Positions 19,104-28,833 of a stretch of DNA of 64,000 nucleotides are shown in pieces. The position numbers were made by a program, and so were the translations under genes. The notes under the pieces are model-generated. The model ran no database searches, was not told the origin of the DNA, and saw nothing but the letters and a program-made list of their open reading frames with translations. This stretch comes from Leucobacter sp042726155 (GTDB taxonomy: Bacteria; Actinomycetota; Actinomycetes; Actinomycetales; Microbacteriaceae). The DNA lies in the NCBI RefSeq assembly GCF_042726155.1, contig NZ_JBHXHV010000002.1, positions 1-64,000 of the forward strand, read 5' to 3'. Each line of letters begins with the position of its first letter. Position 1 is the stretch's first letter.

Positions 19104-20534
19104 TCAGCGCTTCACTGCGCGCGCTGCGATGAAGGTGCGCAGTTGCGCCGCGTCATCGGCCATCTCGGTCACGCGCTGCGGCAGTTCAAGCAGGCCAGCG
19201 AGGTGTTCTGGCATACCGAGTTGCTCACCGGTCGCCTCGAACACGATCTCGGGGAACTTCTCGGGCTTCGCTGTCTCAAGCACCAGCATCGGCACACCGG
19301 GCTCAAGGTGCTCGCGAGCGACCTTGACCCCGTCTGCCGTGTGCGGGTCGATCAGACGGCCACTGCCCTCAAAGACGGAGCGGATCGTGGCAACGCGATC
19401 CGCGTGGGTGCTCGTGCCACTCTGCAGGCCGAACTCCGCCTCGAACCGCGGCAGTTCAGCTGTGAGATCGATGCGACCGGTGTCGTCGAGCTCCCGCCAC
19501 GCGGCGGCGAGCCGCTCGGGCTCGCGGCCCAGCAGATCGAAGATGAAGCGTTCGAGGTTCGACGCCTTCGAGATGTCCATCGACGGGCTCGACGTCGCGT
19601 GCGTCTCGGCCGCACTCCGGGGCTCGTAGATGCCGGTGCGGAAGAACTCGTCGAGCACGTTGTTCTCATTCGCGGCGAGCACGAGCCTGCGCAGCGGCAG
19701 CCCCATCGACTTTGCGAGGTGACCCGAGAGGATGTTGCCGAAGTTTCCGGACGGCACGGTGACCGAGACGCTGAAGTCGGCTCGGTCGTCGGTGGTCACG
19801 GCGTCGCTCGCGCGCAGCCACGCCCAGAAGTAGTAGACCAACTGCGCACTGATGCGGCCCAGATTGATGGAGTTCACCGTGCCGAGCTGATGTGTGCGCT
19901 TGAAGTCAAGATCACTCGAGAGCGACTTGACGAGGTTCTGACAATCATCGAACACACCGTCGACCGCAATGTTGTGAATGTTCTCGTCATCGAGGGAGTA
20001 CATCTGCGCACGCTGGAACGCGCTCATGCGGCCCTGCGGCGACAGCATGAACACCGCGATCCCATCTTTGCCGCGGAGGGCATATTCCGCTGCCGAGCCC
20101 GTGTCGCCCGAGGTTGCGCCGAGAATGTTGAGCGCGCGGTCACTGCGAGCGAGCACGTACTCGAGCGACTGTCCGAGAAACTGCATCGCCATGTCTTTGA
20201 ATGCGAGCGTCGGGCCCTCGGATAGTCCGACCAGGGAGATCTGATCATCGAGCGCAGTCAGCGGCACGATCTCCTCGGCGACGAACTGCTCAGCGCTGTA
20301 TGCGTCTCGGCACATACGCTCGAGGTCGGCGCGGGGAATATCGGTGGCGAAGCGGCTCAGGATCTCTGCCGCGAGTTCTGGGTAGGAGAGCGAGCGCCAG
20401 GATTCGATCTCGGCTGACGTGACCTGTGGCAGCGTCTCTGGCACGACGAGACCGCCGTCTGTCGCCAACCCCTCAAGCAGGATCGCGCTGTACGGGGCCG
20501 GCTCCATGCCGCCGCGGGTCGAGATGTACTTCAC
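19104..20534 (-). CDS. thrC: Threonine synthase
   Basis: PLP enzyme converting O-phosphohomoserine to threonine. The aldimine lysine is K113 in TLAFKDMAMQFLGQ; the ILGATSGDTGSAAEYAL phosphate-binding block and SVTVPSGNFGNILSGH follow. At 476 residues it is the long, fungal/E. coli-like form with the MKYISTRGG N-terminus. The GTG start at 20534 has a TAAGGAG site six bases upstream. No hom or thrB is adjacent, so the threonine pathway is scattered here. Confidence 0.95.
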   Translation of the reverse strand: MKYISTRGGMEPAPYSAILLEGLATDGGLVVPETLPQVTSAEIESWRSLSYPELAAEILSRFATDIPRADLERMCRDAYSAEQFVAEEIVPLTALDDQISLVGLSEGPTLAFKDMAMQFLGQSLEYVLARSDRALNILGATSGDTGSAAEYALRGKDGIAVFMLSPQGRMSAFQRAQMYSLDDENIHNIAVDGVFDDCQNLVKSLSSDLDFKRTHQLGTVNSINLGRISAQLVYYFWAWLRASDAVTTDDRADFSVSVTVPSGNFGNILSGHLAKSMGLPLRRLVLAANENNVLDEFFRTGIYEPRSAAETHATSSPSMDISKASNLERFIFDLLGREPERLAAAWRELDDTGRIDLTAELPRFEAEFGLQSGTSTHADRVATIRSVFEGSGRLIDPHTADGVKVAREHLEPGVPMLVLETAKPEKFPEIVFEATGEQLGMPEHLAGLLELPQRVTEMADDAAQLRTFIAARAVKR

Positions 20535-20634
20535 CGATGCTCCTTACGGTCGTAGGTGCACCAGTCTATGGGGATCGTCGGCCCGGCCGCAGGGTGTCCG
20601 GCGCTGCAACGCGCCGCAGGCCAGCCTCATCGAG

Positions 20635-22149
20635 CTACCAGGAGACGGGCAGTGCCTTGCCCTCTTCGTATCCGGCAGCCGACTGCAGACCGACGCGAGC
20701 GCGCACGTGAAACTCGGGCACACTCCCGGCGCCCGCGTAGGTAAACGACGACCGCACGCCCGACGTGATCATGTCGATCAGGTCTTCTACGCCCGGACGC
20801 TGCTGGTCCAGATAGATCTTCGACGACGAGATGCCCTCCGCAAACAGTTCTTTTCGGGCGAGCGCGAACGCGTCGAGCCCACCGAAGCGCCCCTGCACCG
20901 CCTTTGTCGACGCCATGCCCCACGACTCCTTGTACTGACGGCCGTTGGCATCGGCCATCAGTTCGCCTGGCGACTCCGCCGTGCCCGCGAACCACGATCC
21001 GATCATCACCGACGATGCCCCCGCCGCGAGCGCGAGCGCGACATCTCTCGGGTAGCGCACGCCACCGTCGGCCCACACGTGAGCGCCGAGTTCGCGCGCG
21101 GCCTGCGCTGTCTCGAGCACGGCAGAGAACTGCGGTCGACCGACCGCCGTCATCATGCGCGTCGTGCACATGGCCCCGGGCCCGACACCCACCTTCAAGA
21201 TGTTTGCCCCGGCACCTACGAGATCTTGGACACCCTCGGCGGTCACGATGTTGCCGGCGACGATGGGCAGCCCGAGATCGAGCGCGGCCACCGCGTCGAG
21301 GGCGCGCAGCATGCTCGCCTGGTGCCCGTGCGCGGTGTCGACGACGAGCACGTCGGCGCCCGCCTCCGCGAGCGAGCGCGCCTTCGCGGCGACATCCCCG
21401 TTGATACCCACGGCTGCGGCCACAGCGAGTCGTCCACGTGCGTCGAGCGCTGGCGCATAGATCGAGGCTCGCAGCGCTGACCGGCGCGAGAGCGTGCCGA
21501 GTAGCACCCCGTCGCGCGCGACGCAGACGGCGTCGGCGGCACCACCTGGATTGGCGCGGAGCGCGGCGTCGACCGCATCGAATGCGGCGCGCGCGTCGCC
21601 CAGATCTGACTCGTCGAGCACGACGGTCTGCGCGTGTAGCAGGTCCCCGAGTCGCGCGTCTGCCGGCACAGTCGCGAGACGGTGAGCGCCGAGGGTGCCG
21701 CGCACCGACGAAATCGGTACGGACGCGCTGGGCGCCTGCCACGCCTCACCCACAGACTGATTGTGCGCGTCATTAGCGACGACGACCAGCTGACCCTCGG
21801 CTCGTGGGATCCAGCGCAGCGCGTCCGCCGCCGTCGCGTCGGGCGGCAGCACGATCGCCGCGTCGACGGATACCGGCTCGGCCTTCACCCTGCGGATCGC
21901 CGCGTGCGTCGCCTCCGGCGAAAGATCTTGCGGCAGCACTGCGAGCCCGCCACGACGCGCGAGCACCGCCGCGAGCCGTGGGCCCGTAACCGAATTCATG
22001 TTGGCTGCGACGAGCGGAATCGTCGCTGGCGTCCCGTCGTCGGGCGCGAGCGCGACGTCGAGCCGACTTCCCACTTCGGAATGCCGTGGCACGAGGAAGA
22101 CGTCGGAATAGGTGAGATCGACAGTGGGCATCGCGCCGAGAAACTCCAT
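20635..22149 (-). CDS. guaB1: GuaB1 family IMP dehydrogenase-related protein
   Basis: A 504-residue paralogue of IMP dehydrogenase. The TIM-barrel halves flank a degenerate CBS region (about residues 95-215). The catalytic Cys loop is GVGPGAMCTTRMMTAVGRPQ, with VDTAHGHQ and the GNIVTAEG block upstream. The MEFLGAMPTVDLTYSDVF start aligns with mycobacterial GuaB1, supporting ATG at 22149. Mycobacterial GuaB1 has been reported to act as a GMP reductase rather than an IMP dehydrogenase, so purine salvage is the likely role. Confidence 0.9.
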   Translation of the reverse strand: MEFLGAMPTVDLTYSDVFLVPRHSEVGSRLDVALAPDDGTPATIPLVAANMNSVTGPRLAAVLARRGGLAVLPQDLSPEATHAAIRRVKAEPVSVDAAIVLPPDATAADALRWIPRAEGQLVVVANDAHNQSVGEAWQAPSASVPISSVRGTLGAHRLATVPADARLGDLLHAQTVVLDESDLGDARAAFDAVDAALRANPGGAADAVCVARDGVLLGTLSRRSALRASIYAPALDARGRLAVAAAVGINGDVAAKARSLAEAGADVLVVDTAHGHQASMLRALDAVAALDLGLPIVAGNIVTAEGVQDLVGAGANILKVGVGPGAMCTTRMMTAVGRPQFSAVLETAQAARELGAHVWADGGVRYPRDVALALAAGASSVMIGSWFAGTAESPGELMADANGRQYKESWGMASTKAVQGRFGGLDAFALARKELFAEGISSSKIYLDQQRPGVEDLIDMITSGVRSSFTYAGAGSVPEFHVRARVGLQSAAGYEEGKALPVSW

Positions 22150-22348
22150 ACGGCTAACGCTAGGCCATTGCCTGGCTTGGAGTACTGTTCACTTTCCTCA
22201 GTCAGGAAATTCGGACACAGTCCGCAGTTCGCACATAAGATGGTGTGGTGCGGCGGGGACCTGTGCCGCACCACCGGGGTTCCGCTCGTCGCCAGCTGCT
22301 GCGAATAGGCCCGGGGAAGCCGAATCCTGTGAAGGAGCAGTACCGCTC

Positions 22349-23299
22349 ATGTCTGACCCGAATCTCCCGAACGGCGAGCAGCCGACGACGCCGCTGCAGC
22401 CGCCGGCCGCATCCGCAGAGCCGCCAGCTGTTCCGCCCACCACGCCCATCGCACCGCAGCAGCCGCAGACCGTGCAGCCGCCGCAGCAGCCCGCAGGCAA
22501 TGCGCCGCAGCCGCCCGCGTACGGGTCCGTGCCGCCTGCTGCCCCGCAGCAGGGTGGACAGCCCCCGTACGGTTCGGCTCCCCCGCAGGTACCGCAGATG
22601 CCCCAGCCCGGTTACGCGGCCGGCGGCTACCCGCCGGTGCAGCCGAAGGGTCTCGCACTCTCCTCGCTGATCGTTGGCATCGCGAGCCTCGTGTTCTTCT
22701 GGACCTGGGTAATTGGGCTCCTCGGCGGTATCGCTGCCGTGGTCCTCGGCATCATCGGTCTTCGCAAGGGACAGTCGAAGGGCATGTCGCTCACGGGCAT
22801 CATCACTGGCGGCGTCGCCGTGCTGATCTCGGTGGGTGTCATCATCTTTACGCTGTTCTTCTTCGGCGCGGCCGTGTCGGCCTCGAACAGCGCGCTGAAA
22901 GACCTCGACCAGGCAACAGAGGAGCTCGAGTCGACGATGCCGACCCCGAGCGACAGCGCTTCTGCCGGTGCATCCGAGGGGGCCTCTGACGTCGCTTCCG
23001 CCGCAGCCGCTGACGCCGCGGCTGACGCCGCCTCCGGCGGCTCGAGCGACACGGGCGATCGTTCGCCGGAGTTCTGCGATGCGTACAACTCACTTGCGAC
23101 GGTGAGTTCATCAGCCGGAGTGACGGACGAACTTCTCGACGTGTTGCAGACGCTCGCAACTATTCCGAGCCCCAATCAGTCCGCGTACGAGGCCTACTAC
23201 GAGTTTGCCAAGGACCCGACAGCGTTAGATCCGGGTACGTCATCAATCGGCGAGGATTTCGCAACCGCGCTGACTGAAGATGCGATGGCCTGCTACTAG
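22349..23299 (+). CDS. DUF4190-type membrane protein with Pro-rich N-terminus
   Basis: A 316-residue protein starting at ATG 22349 with GAAGGAG upstream. Residues 1-95 are Pro/Gln/Ala-rich and disordered; about 100-175 contain two to three membrane helices (LSSLIVGIASLVFFWTWVIG and the following GGIAAVVLGIIGLRKGQSKG, typical of DUF4190); residues 185-230 are an Ala/Ser/Glu linker (ASEGASDVASAAAADAAADA); the C-terminal about 75 residues form a small domain with a conserved-looking Cys pair. Function unknown; such proteins are common at actinobacterial membranes. Confidence 0.78.
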   Translation: MSDPNLPNGEQPTTPLQPPAASAEPPAVPPTTPIAPQQPQTVQPPQQPAGNAPQPPAYGSVPPAAPQQGGQPPYGSAPPQVPQMPQPGYAAGGYPPVQPKGLALSSLIVGIASLVFFWTWVIGLLGGIAAVVLGIIGLRKGQSKGMSLTGIITGGVAVLISVGVIIFTLFFFGAAVSASNSALKDLDQATEELESTMPTPSDSASAGASEGASDVASAAAADAAADAASGGSSDTGDRSPEFCDAYNSLATVSSSAGVTDELLDVLQTLATIPSPNQSAYEAYYEFAKDPTALDPGTSSIGEDFATALTEDAMACY

Positions 23300-23311
23300 C
23301 CACATCACTCG

Positions 23312-23355
23312 GCAGCGGGGCTTCGTGCGACACATTTCGCGCGGAGCCCCGCTGC
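23312..23355 (+). terminator. long hairpin terminator
   Basis: GCAGCGGGGCT (23312-23322) pairs perfectly with AGCCCCGCTGC (23345-23355), and the inner bases can extend the stem, 12 bases after the DUF4190 gene stop. Confidence 0.6.
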
Positions 23356-23406
23356 GCGTCTGCGACCCGCTACCTTGGAATCGCAGTCACACTGGAAAGG
23401 ACTCAC

Positions 23407-23889
23407 ATGCTTCAGGGATTTAAGTCGTTCATCTTGCGAGGGAACGTCATTGAACTCGCGGTCGCCGTCGTCATCGGCGCGGCTTTCAACACGGTCGTGC
23501 AGCAGGTTGTCGACTCGCTGATTACCCCAATCGTCGGCATGATATTCAATGCTGACTCACTCGAGGGCGCACTGAAGGTCGGGCTTCCCGGTGGTGGCGC
23601 GATCGCATTCGGCGCCGTCATTGCGGCGATCTTGAACTTCCTCATCGTCGCCGCAGTCGTGTATTTCGTCTTCGTATTGCCGATGAACAAGCTCCGCCCG
23701 AAGGTCGCAGAGGCACCGACCGGACCGAGCGACGTCGACCTGCTGGGCGAGATCCGCGACCTGCTCAAGGCACAGGCCGCGACCACATCACAGGCGCCGA
23801 TCGGCTCAGCAGCGCCCGCCGCTCCCGTGGTCGTTCCCGGAGTAGCGCCCGTCGATCCCGCAGCGGGGACGACTGGTCACAAGCACTAG
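23407..23889 (+). CDS. mscL: Large-conductance mechanosensitive channel
   Basis: Pentameric emergency-release channel against hypo-osmotic shock. The N-terminal amphipathic helix MLQGFKSFILRGNVIELAVA and the pore TM1 (VVIGAAFNTVVQQVVDSLITP) are textbook MscL; TM2 is AVIAAILNFLIVAAVVYFVFV. The length of 160 residues is slightly long owing to an Ala/Pro-rich C-terminal tail. GGAAAGGA precedes the ATG. It stands alone between two hairpins. Confidence 0.95.
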   Translation: MLQGFKSFILRGNVIELAVAVVIGAAFNTVVQQVVDSLITPIVGMIFNADSLEGALKVGLPGGGAIAFGAVIAAILNFLIVAAVVYFVFVLPMNKLRPKVAEAPTGPSDVDLLGEIRDLLKAQAATTSQAPIGSAAPAAPVVVPGVAPVDPAAGTTGHKH

Positions 23890-23904
23890 CGCTCGCGACC
23901 AGTC
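23871..23904. terminator. hairpin after mscL
   Basis: GACTGGTC (23871-23878) and GACCAGTC (23897-23904) form an 8-bp stem that begins inside the last mscL codons and ends before the convergent M20 peptidase stop. Confidence 0.4.
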
Positions 23905-23924
23905 CCCCGGGTTCCTGGCGCGGT

Positions 23925-25334
23925 TCAGCCCTCGCGGCTGTCGAGCCGCGCCAGGAACAGTGCTTCGCTGAGCAGCGACTTCCGGAATGATTCGAGGTGC
24001 AGCGACTCATTCGGGCTGTGCGCGCGGCCATCGGGATCCTCGACACCCGTCACGAGAATCTGAGCACTCGGGAACTCCTCGACGAGCTCGGCAATGAACG
24101 GAATCGACCCGCCGACGCCGATGTCGACCGGCTGACGCTCCCAGGCGTCGGCCATTGCCCCGCGCACCTCGGCGACGGCCCAGCCGCTCGTGTCTACCTG
24201 AAACGCCTGGCCGAGCCCCGGGTCTTCAAACGTGAGGCGCGCGCCGAACGGCGCGTGATCCTGCAGGTGCGTCGTCAGCGCCGTGTAAGCCAGCTCGGGA
24301 TCCTGCCCCGGTGCGATGCGCGCGCTAATGCGAACTCGCACGCTCGGGATCAGCGTGTTCGAAGCATTTGCGACGTCGGGAACATCAAGCCCCGTGATCG
24401 AAATCGACGGCTGCGCCCAGAGGCGCGAGAGGATCTCGCCGCGCCCGATCGGGGTCACCCCATCGAGCAGCCCAGTTTCCAGCCGCAGGCGCTCCTCGTC
24501 GTACTCGGGCACCGCCATGTCGGCGCGACCGAGACCGGTCACGGCGACCGAACCGTCGGCGTCCCACAGGGTGTCGAGCAGACGCACTGCAGCGAGCATT
24601 GCATCAGGGACGGCACCCCCGAACATGCCGGAGTGCGATGCGCGATCGAGCGTCTCGATGCGCACATTGAACGCCACCGCACCGCGGAGCGCGATCGTAA
24701 GTGCCGGGGTCATCTCGTCCCAGTTACTTGAGTCGGCGACGATAATCGCGTCGGCGGCCAGCAACTCGCGATTCTCGCGCAGGAAGTTGCCAAACGACTG
24801 CGATGCCCACTCCTCCTCACCCTCGATGAAGAGTGCGATGCCGAGGTCGAGCTCGCGTCCTTCTGCTTCGGCGGCCGCGGCGAGAGCTCGAATCGCGCCG
24901 ATGTGCGCCATGACACCGGCCTTATCGTCGGCCGCGCCCCTGCCGTACATCCGCCCGTCACGCACCGTCGGTTCGAACGCGGGTGAATCCCAATGCTCCT
25001 CCTTACCGGGGGGCTGCACGTCGTGGTGGGCATACAGCAACACAGTCGGGCGGCCATTGCGCGCTTCGCGGCGGGCGACGACGGCGGGGTGCCCGGGCTC
25101 GGTACCGCCATCGATCGGCGCACGGCGTACGTCAACGACATCGAAGACGCCGACTTCGCGCAGCAGTTCAGCGATCGCCTCTGCGCTGGCTGCGACGTGT
25201 GCTGGGTCGAACGCCGACCACGAGACCGATGGAATACGGACGAGTCGTTGCAGATCGTCAAGCGTGCGATCGTGCCCGGCGGTCGCTGACGCGCGAAGTG
25301 CGGTCTCGAAGGTGTGCTGGTTGTGGTCAGCCAC
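23925..25334 (-). CDS. M20 family dipeptidase
   Basis: A 469-residue zinc peptidase of the M20/M25/M40 clan. Metal and catalytic residues are visible in YAHHDVQPPG (His and Asp), MYGRGAADDKAGVMAHIGA, and FIEGEEEWASQSF (Glu pair), with dimerisation-domain text RIETLDRASHSGMFGG. The C-terminal RAHSPNESLHLESFRKSLL carries the last His ligand. Cytosolic dipeptidases such as CNDP-like enzymes share this layout. The start is GTG at 25334; upstream Met codons are absent. Confidence 0.9.
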   Translation of the reverse strand: MADHNQHTFETALRASATAGHDRTLDDLQRLVRIPSVSWSAFDPAHVAASAEAIAELLREVGVFDVVDVRRAPIDGGTEPGHPAVVARREARNGRPTVLLYAHHDVQPPGKEEHWDSPAFEPTVRDGRMYGRGAADDKAGVMAHIGAIRALAAAAEAEGRELDLGIALFIEGEEEWASQSFGNFLRENRELLAADAIIVADSSNWDEMTPALTIALRGAVAFNVRIETLDRASHSGMFGGAVPDAMLAAVRLLDTLWDADGSVAVTGLGRADMAVPEYDEERLRLETGLLDGVTPIGRGEILSRLWAQPSISITGLDVPDVANASNTLIPSVRVRISARIAPGQDPELAYTALTTHLQDHAPFGARLTFEDPGLGQAFQVDTSGWAVAEVRGAMADAWERQPVDIGVGGSIPFIAELVEEFPSAQILVTGVEDPDGRAHSPNESLHLESFRKSLLSEALFLARLDSREG

Positions 25335-25447
25335 GGGTGGCCTGCCTTTCCATTCGCGAACAGGGATAAGCCCGCAACAGCGGGCGACTCGGCCAGCCTA
25401 TCCCCCGTCATCTCGCGGTTATGGCCCGCCGGCAGTAGCATGACGCC

Positions 25448-25894
25448 ATGACGCTGCACATCGACACCGTTCTCGAGCCCAAGGGCCCTGCAACTGCAAT
25501 CGTGCTCACCGACGACCAGGTCCTTGAGCTCGGCGGCGGCCCGCGCGCGGCGGTTCTCGTGACCATCGGCGGCGCGACCGCCCGTCTGCGACTCGCGCGC
25601 ATGGGAGGCCTGAATCTCATCGGCCTGTCGAAGGCGAATCGCACCGCACTCGGCGTTGATATCGGCGACTCGATCTCCGCCAACATCGACCTCGACACGG
25701 CGGAGCGTGTCGTTGATATGCCGGTCGATCTCGCGGCCGCGCTCGACGCGGCCGGCCTCCGGGATGCGTTCGACGCGCTCGCGTTCACGCACCGAAAGGA
25801 GCACGCGCGCTCCGTGACCGAGGCGAAGCGGGAGGAGACACGCGCCAAGCGTGTCGCCGCCGTCGTAGAAAAACTACGCGGGTCAGCGGCCTAG
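25448..25894 (+). CDS. DUF1905 / YdeI-type protein
   Basis: A 148-residue protein with an N-terminal beta-barrel-like DUF1905 segment (MTLHIDTVLEPKGPATAIVL, GGATARLRLARMGGLNLIGL) and a C-terminal helical segment (LDAAGLRDAFDALAFTHRKEH) matching the YdeI/OmpD-associated 'bacteriocin protection' family. Its biochemical role is unknown. It is a single gene, convergent with the BrkB-family gene 11 bases away. Confidence 0.75.
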   Translation: MTLHIDTVLEPKGPATAIVLTDDQVLELGGGPRAAVLVTIGGATARLRLARMGGLNLIGLSKANRTALGVDIGDSISANIDLDTAERVVDMPVDLAAALDAAGLRDAFDALAFTHRKEHARSVTEAKREETRAKRVAAVVEKLRGSAA

Positions 25895-25905
25895 CTCGCG
25901 GCGGC

Positions 25906-26964
25906 TCACTTCGCGGCCGCCGAGCTCGCCGTCTTTTCGCGTTCTTCGCGCTCAGCCTCCTGTGCCGCGCGCAACTCGCGGGTTGCCGCGTGTACGAGCT
26001 CCTCGGCTCGCCTGCGCCTGTGCTGCACCAGCGTCTCAGCGCCGTACCTCTCCCGAAGGCGATCGCGTGCTTCAGCCGTCGCGGTGATGATGAAGCTGCT
26101 CGCGATGAGAATGACCTGCGACGACAGGTTGATCCAGAGCAGGAGCGCAATGAGCGCTGCGAACGAGGCGAGCAGCGGGTTCGAAGTAGCGCCCCGCACG
26201 AACAGACTGGACAGCTCTTGCAGCACGGTGAGCCCGACACCGCCGAGAATCGCGCCCGCCCACAGTGCCTTCGCGGGCGCTCGCACCCCCGACAGTACCC
26301 GGAACACGAGTGCGATCGACGCCGAGTCAATCGCAAACACAATGAGCACGCCGACGATGCGGGAGATCCACGCGGTGACCGGCCCCGCCTCAATGCCGAG
26401 CCACGAGAGGAGCGTCGTGATCCCCACCGACGCGAGCACGCTCAGCGCTGCAGCGGCCAGCAGCAGCCCACCGAACAGCACCGCAACGAGCAGGTTACGC
26501 AGAATCACCCACAGGATGAATACATCATCGTGCAGCTCGTCGGCGAGCGTCCGCAGCGCGGCGCGCAGACTGCCAATCGCGCTGATCGCCGCACCGAGTA
26601 GACCGACGAGCGAGATCGCGCCGACGATCGTGAAGCCGACGGGTTGCACGCTGCCCGGATCAATCAAACCGCCGATTCCGGGAATGACGGTATCGAGCGT
26701 GTCCAGCAGCGTCGACATCGCCTCTGGGTTCGACCCCAGCCAAATTGCGGCGATCGAAAATCCGAGCAAAATGCCCGCGAACAGGCTAAACAGCGCGCGG
26801 TAGGTGATGCTGTCCGCGAGCATCGGCCCCCGGTGCTCGCTGTACCGAAGATAGGCGCGCACGATGCGCAGACGCAGCGCACGCGCGATCAGTCGCGGCA
26901 CAAACCCGCGCGGCGGGGTCTGCGATGCATTGTCGTCGACCCGCTGCTGTTCGTGCCCGCTCAT
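25906..26964 (-). CDS. YihY/BrkB family membrane protein
   Basis: A 352-residue inner-membrane protein with six hydrophobic segments. The N-terminal RAYLRYSEHRGPMLADSITY followed by RALFSLFAGILLGFSIAAIW is the family mark (xxGxxLAxxxxyxxlfSlfPlL), and the LLWINLSSQVILIASSFI block comes late. The C-terminal tail is long, charged and probably coiled-coil. Once annotated as ribonuclease BN in error; function unresolved. It is divergent from the DNA-repair gene at 27104. Confidence 0.87.
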   Translation of the reverse strand: MSGHEQQRVDDNASQTPPRGFVPRLIARALRLRIVRAYLRYSEHRGPMLADSITYRALFSLFAGILLGFSIAAIWLGSNPEAMSTLLDTLDTVIPGIGGLIDPGSVQPVGFTIVGAISLVGLLGAAISAIGSLRAALRTLADELHDDVFILWVILRNLLVAVLFGGLLLAAAALSVLASVGITTLLSWLGIEAGPVTAWISRIVGVLIVFAIDSASIALVFRVLSGVRAPAKALWAGAILGGVGLTVLQELSSLFVRGATSNPLLASFAALIALLLWINLSSQVILIASSFIITATAEARDRLRERYGAETLVQHRRRRAEELVHAATRELRAAQEAEREEREKTASSAAAK

Positions 26965-27103
26965 GGTGCTCCTCCCGACGCCCGGAACAGGGCGTCAATT
27001 CGACGGTATCCGGCACGCCCGGGAGCGGCAAGCGGGTTTCATCGCGCGCGTGGCGTACCGTACACTCCACGCGTGTTGTACACCTCGCAGAGCGGAGTCT
27101 CCG

Positions 27104-28204
27104 ATGCCGATGACCGATGAGCTGCTCGGGCCGCAGCGGGTATCCGAGCTCGGTCGCATCCTTGCGGACGCCGATCCGGCAGCCGCACAACATTCGATGT
27201 CGGCCGCGGCGCGGTCGCTCGACGGACTCGCCCTGAGCGCACGCGCACGCCTGCTCGCGGTCGCAATCCGCGACGATCACGGCCGCACGCCCGAAGCGCT
27301 CAATGCGCTGGTGCGCGCCGCTCTCGACGATCCCGACTTCACGGGTTGGATGCTGTGGCCAGCCGGGCTCGCGGTGGCTTGGAGCGCGGTCGAGCACGAC
27401 ACCCACGAGGCACTCGACAACGCCCTCGACGTGCTTCGGGAACTCACCCCGCGAATGTCGTCGGAGTTCTCCATACGTCCACTCCTGCGACACGACCTCG
27501 ACCGCAGTCTTGGCCACCTCAGCGAGTGGACCACACACTCAAGTTGGCATGTGCGACGCCTCGCCTCCGAAGGAAGCCGTCCACTGCTGCCGTGGGCCGA
27601 ACGCATCCCGGCCTTGGTCGCTGACACGACGCCATCGCGCCCTATTCTCGACGCACTGTTCGACGATCCTGAAGAATCGGTGCGGCGCTCCGTCGCGAAT
27701 CACCTGAATGATCACAGCCGCGCACATGAGCAGTTCACGGTCGACACCGTGCTCGGCTGGCAGCGCCGGGGCGGGACTCACGTCGACCGCACCACGCGGC
27801 ACGCGCTGCGCACGCTCGTGAAGCGCGGTGACCCCGGCGCGCTCGATGTGCTCGGCTTCGGCTCCGCGCAGCTCACGGTGTCTGCACTGCGGCTCGAGTC
27901 CGTGAGGGTACCGATCGGCGGCGAATTGCGCTTCGCGGCGGACATCACCAACGTGGGGGCGACCTCGGCCCGCCTCGTAATCGACTACGTGCTCGCGTTC
28001 CCGGACGCTCGCGGCCGCGAGCGCGTGAAGGTGTTTAAGTTGGCGCAACGCGAGCTGTCGCCCGGCGCCTCGACCACAGTCACCACTGCGCAGTCATTTC
28101 GGCCGATCACCACGCGCACGTACTATCCCGGGACGGCGGCGATCGCGCTGCAGATCAATGGCGTGATGCAGGATCGCGCGGTCTTCGAACTCGGTGTGGC
28201 ATGA
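27104..28204 (+). CDS. AlkC-like DNA alkylation repair protein
   Basis: A 366-residue protein: the N-terminal 250 residues are HEAT-like helical repeats (HDLDRSLGHLSEWTTHSSWHVRRLASEGSRP, DDPEESVRRSVANHLNDHS), as in the AlkC/AlkD base-excision glycosylases for N3/N7-alkylpurines, and about 265-366 is a beta-rich segment (RFAADITNVGATSARLVIDY) resembling the C-terminal Ig-like domain reported for AlkC. Start ATG 27104 has GGAG six bases upstream; an open extension to 26864 runs antisense through the neighbour and is not used. The stop overlaps the next gene's ATG. Confidence 0.85.
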   Translation: MPMTDELLGPQRVSELGRILADADPAAAQHSMSAAARSLDGLALSARARLLAVAIRDDHGRTPEALNALVRAALDDPDFTGWMLWPAGLAVAWSAVEHDTHEALDNALDVLRELTPRMSSEFSIRPLLRHDLDRSLGHLSEWTTHSSWHVRRLASEGSRPLLPWAERIPALVADTTPSRPILDALFDDPEESVRRSVANHLNDHSRAHEQFTVDTVLGWQRRGGTHVDRTTRHALRTLVKRGDPGALDVLGFGSAQLTVSALRLESVRVPIGGELRFAADITNVGATSARLVIDYVLAFPDARGRERVKVFKLAQRELSPGASTTVTTAQSFRPITTRTYYPGTAAIALQINGVMQDRAVFELGVA

Positions 28205-28833
28205 CCGCCGGCCAGGGTGCGAAGGTCGATCTGAAGCGTGAGCTCGACGCCTATCGCGCGCTTCACGGCGAGTTTCGCTTGCTCGAGGTGCCGCCGCTCA
28301 ATGCGCTGATGATCGACGGCCACGGCGACCCCAACACCGCGCCCGAATACGCTGCCGCTCTTGCTGCACTGTATCCGCTCGCCTACGCAGTGAAATTCGC
28401 GAGCAAATGTGAGCTGGGGCGCGACTTCGTCGTGATGCCGCTCGAGGGTCTCTGGTGGGCCGACGATCACGCCTCGTTCACTTCGCGACGCGACAAGTCG
28501 CAGTGGCACTGGACGATGATGATCGTGCAGCCCGATTGGATCGACGACGACTTCGTATCGGCCGCGCGTGAGGCGGTGCTCGCCAAGGGAACTACCGCCG
28601 GTATTGAACGCGTGCGGTTCGAGCGCTTCAACGACGGGCTCTGCGTGCAGACCCTGCACCTCGGTACATACGACGACGAGGCGCCGGTGCTCGCAGAAAT
28701 GCACGCGAATGCCATCGTCGGTCAGGGCCTGAGACTCACGGGCAAGCACCACGAGATCTATCTCTCTGACCCGCGGCGCACCGCCCCCGAGCGTCTCCGC
28801 ACGATTCTGCGTCAACCGGTCACGCGCGACTAG
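28201..28833 (+). CDS. GyrI-like small-molecule-binding protein
   Basis: A 210-residue protein of the GyrI-like family (SOUL/BacR effector fold) found as a stand-alone domain: LDAYRALHGEFRLLEVPPL near the start, HWTMMIVQPDWIDDD in the middle, LRLTGKHHEIYLSDPRRT at the end. Such proteins bind or hydrolyse small hydrophobic compounds. The start overlaps the alkylation-repair stop (ATGA), so the pair is translationally coupled; a role in handling electrophilic compounds is an inference from context. Confidence 0.82.
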   Translation: MTAGQGAKVDLKRELDAYRALHGEFRLLEVPPLNALMIDGHGDPNTAPEYAAALAALYPLAYAVKFASKCELGRDFVVMPLEGLWWADDHASFTSRRDKSQWHWTMMIVQPDWIDDDFVSAAREAVLAKGTTAGIERVRFERFNDGLCVQTLHLGTYDDEAPVLAEMHANAIVGQGLRLTGKHHEIYLSDPRRTAPERLRTILRQPVTRD

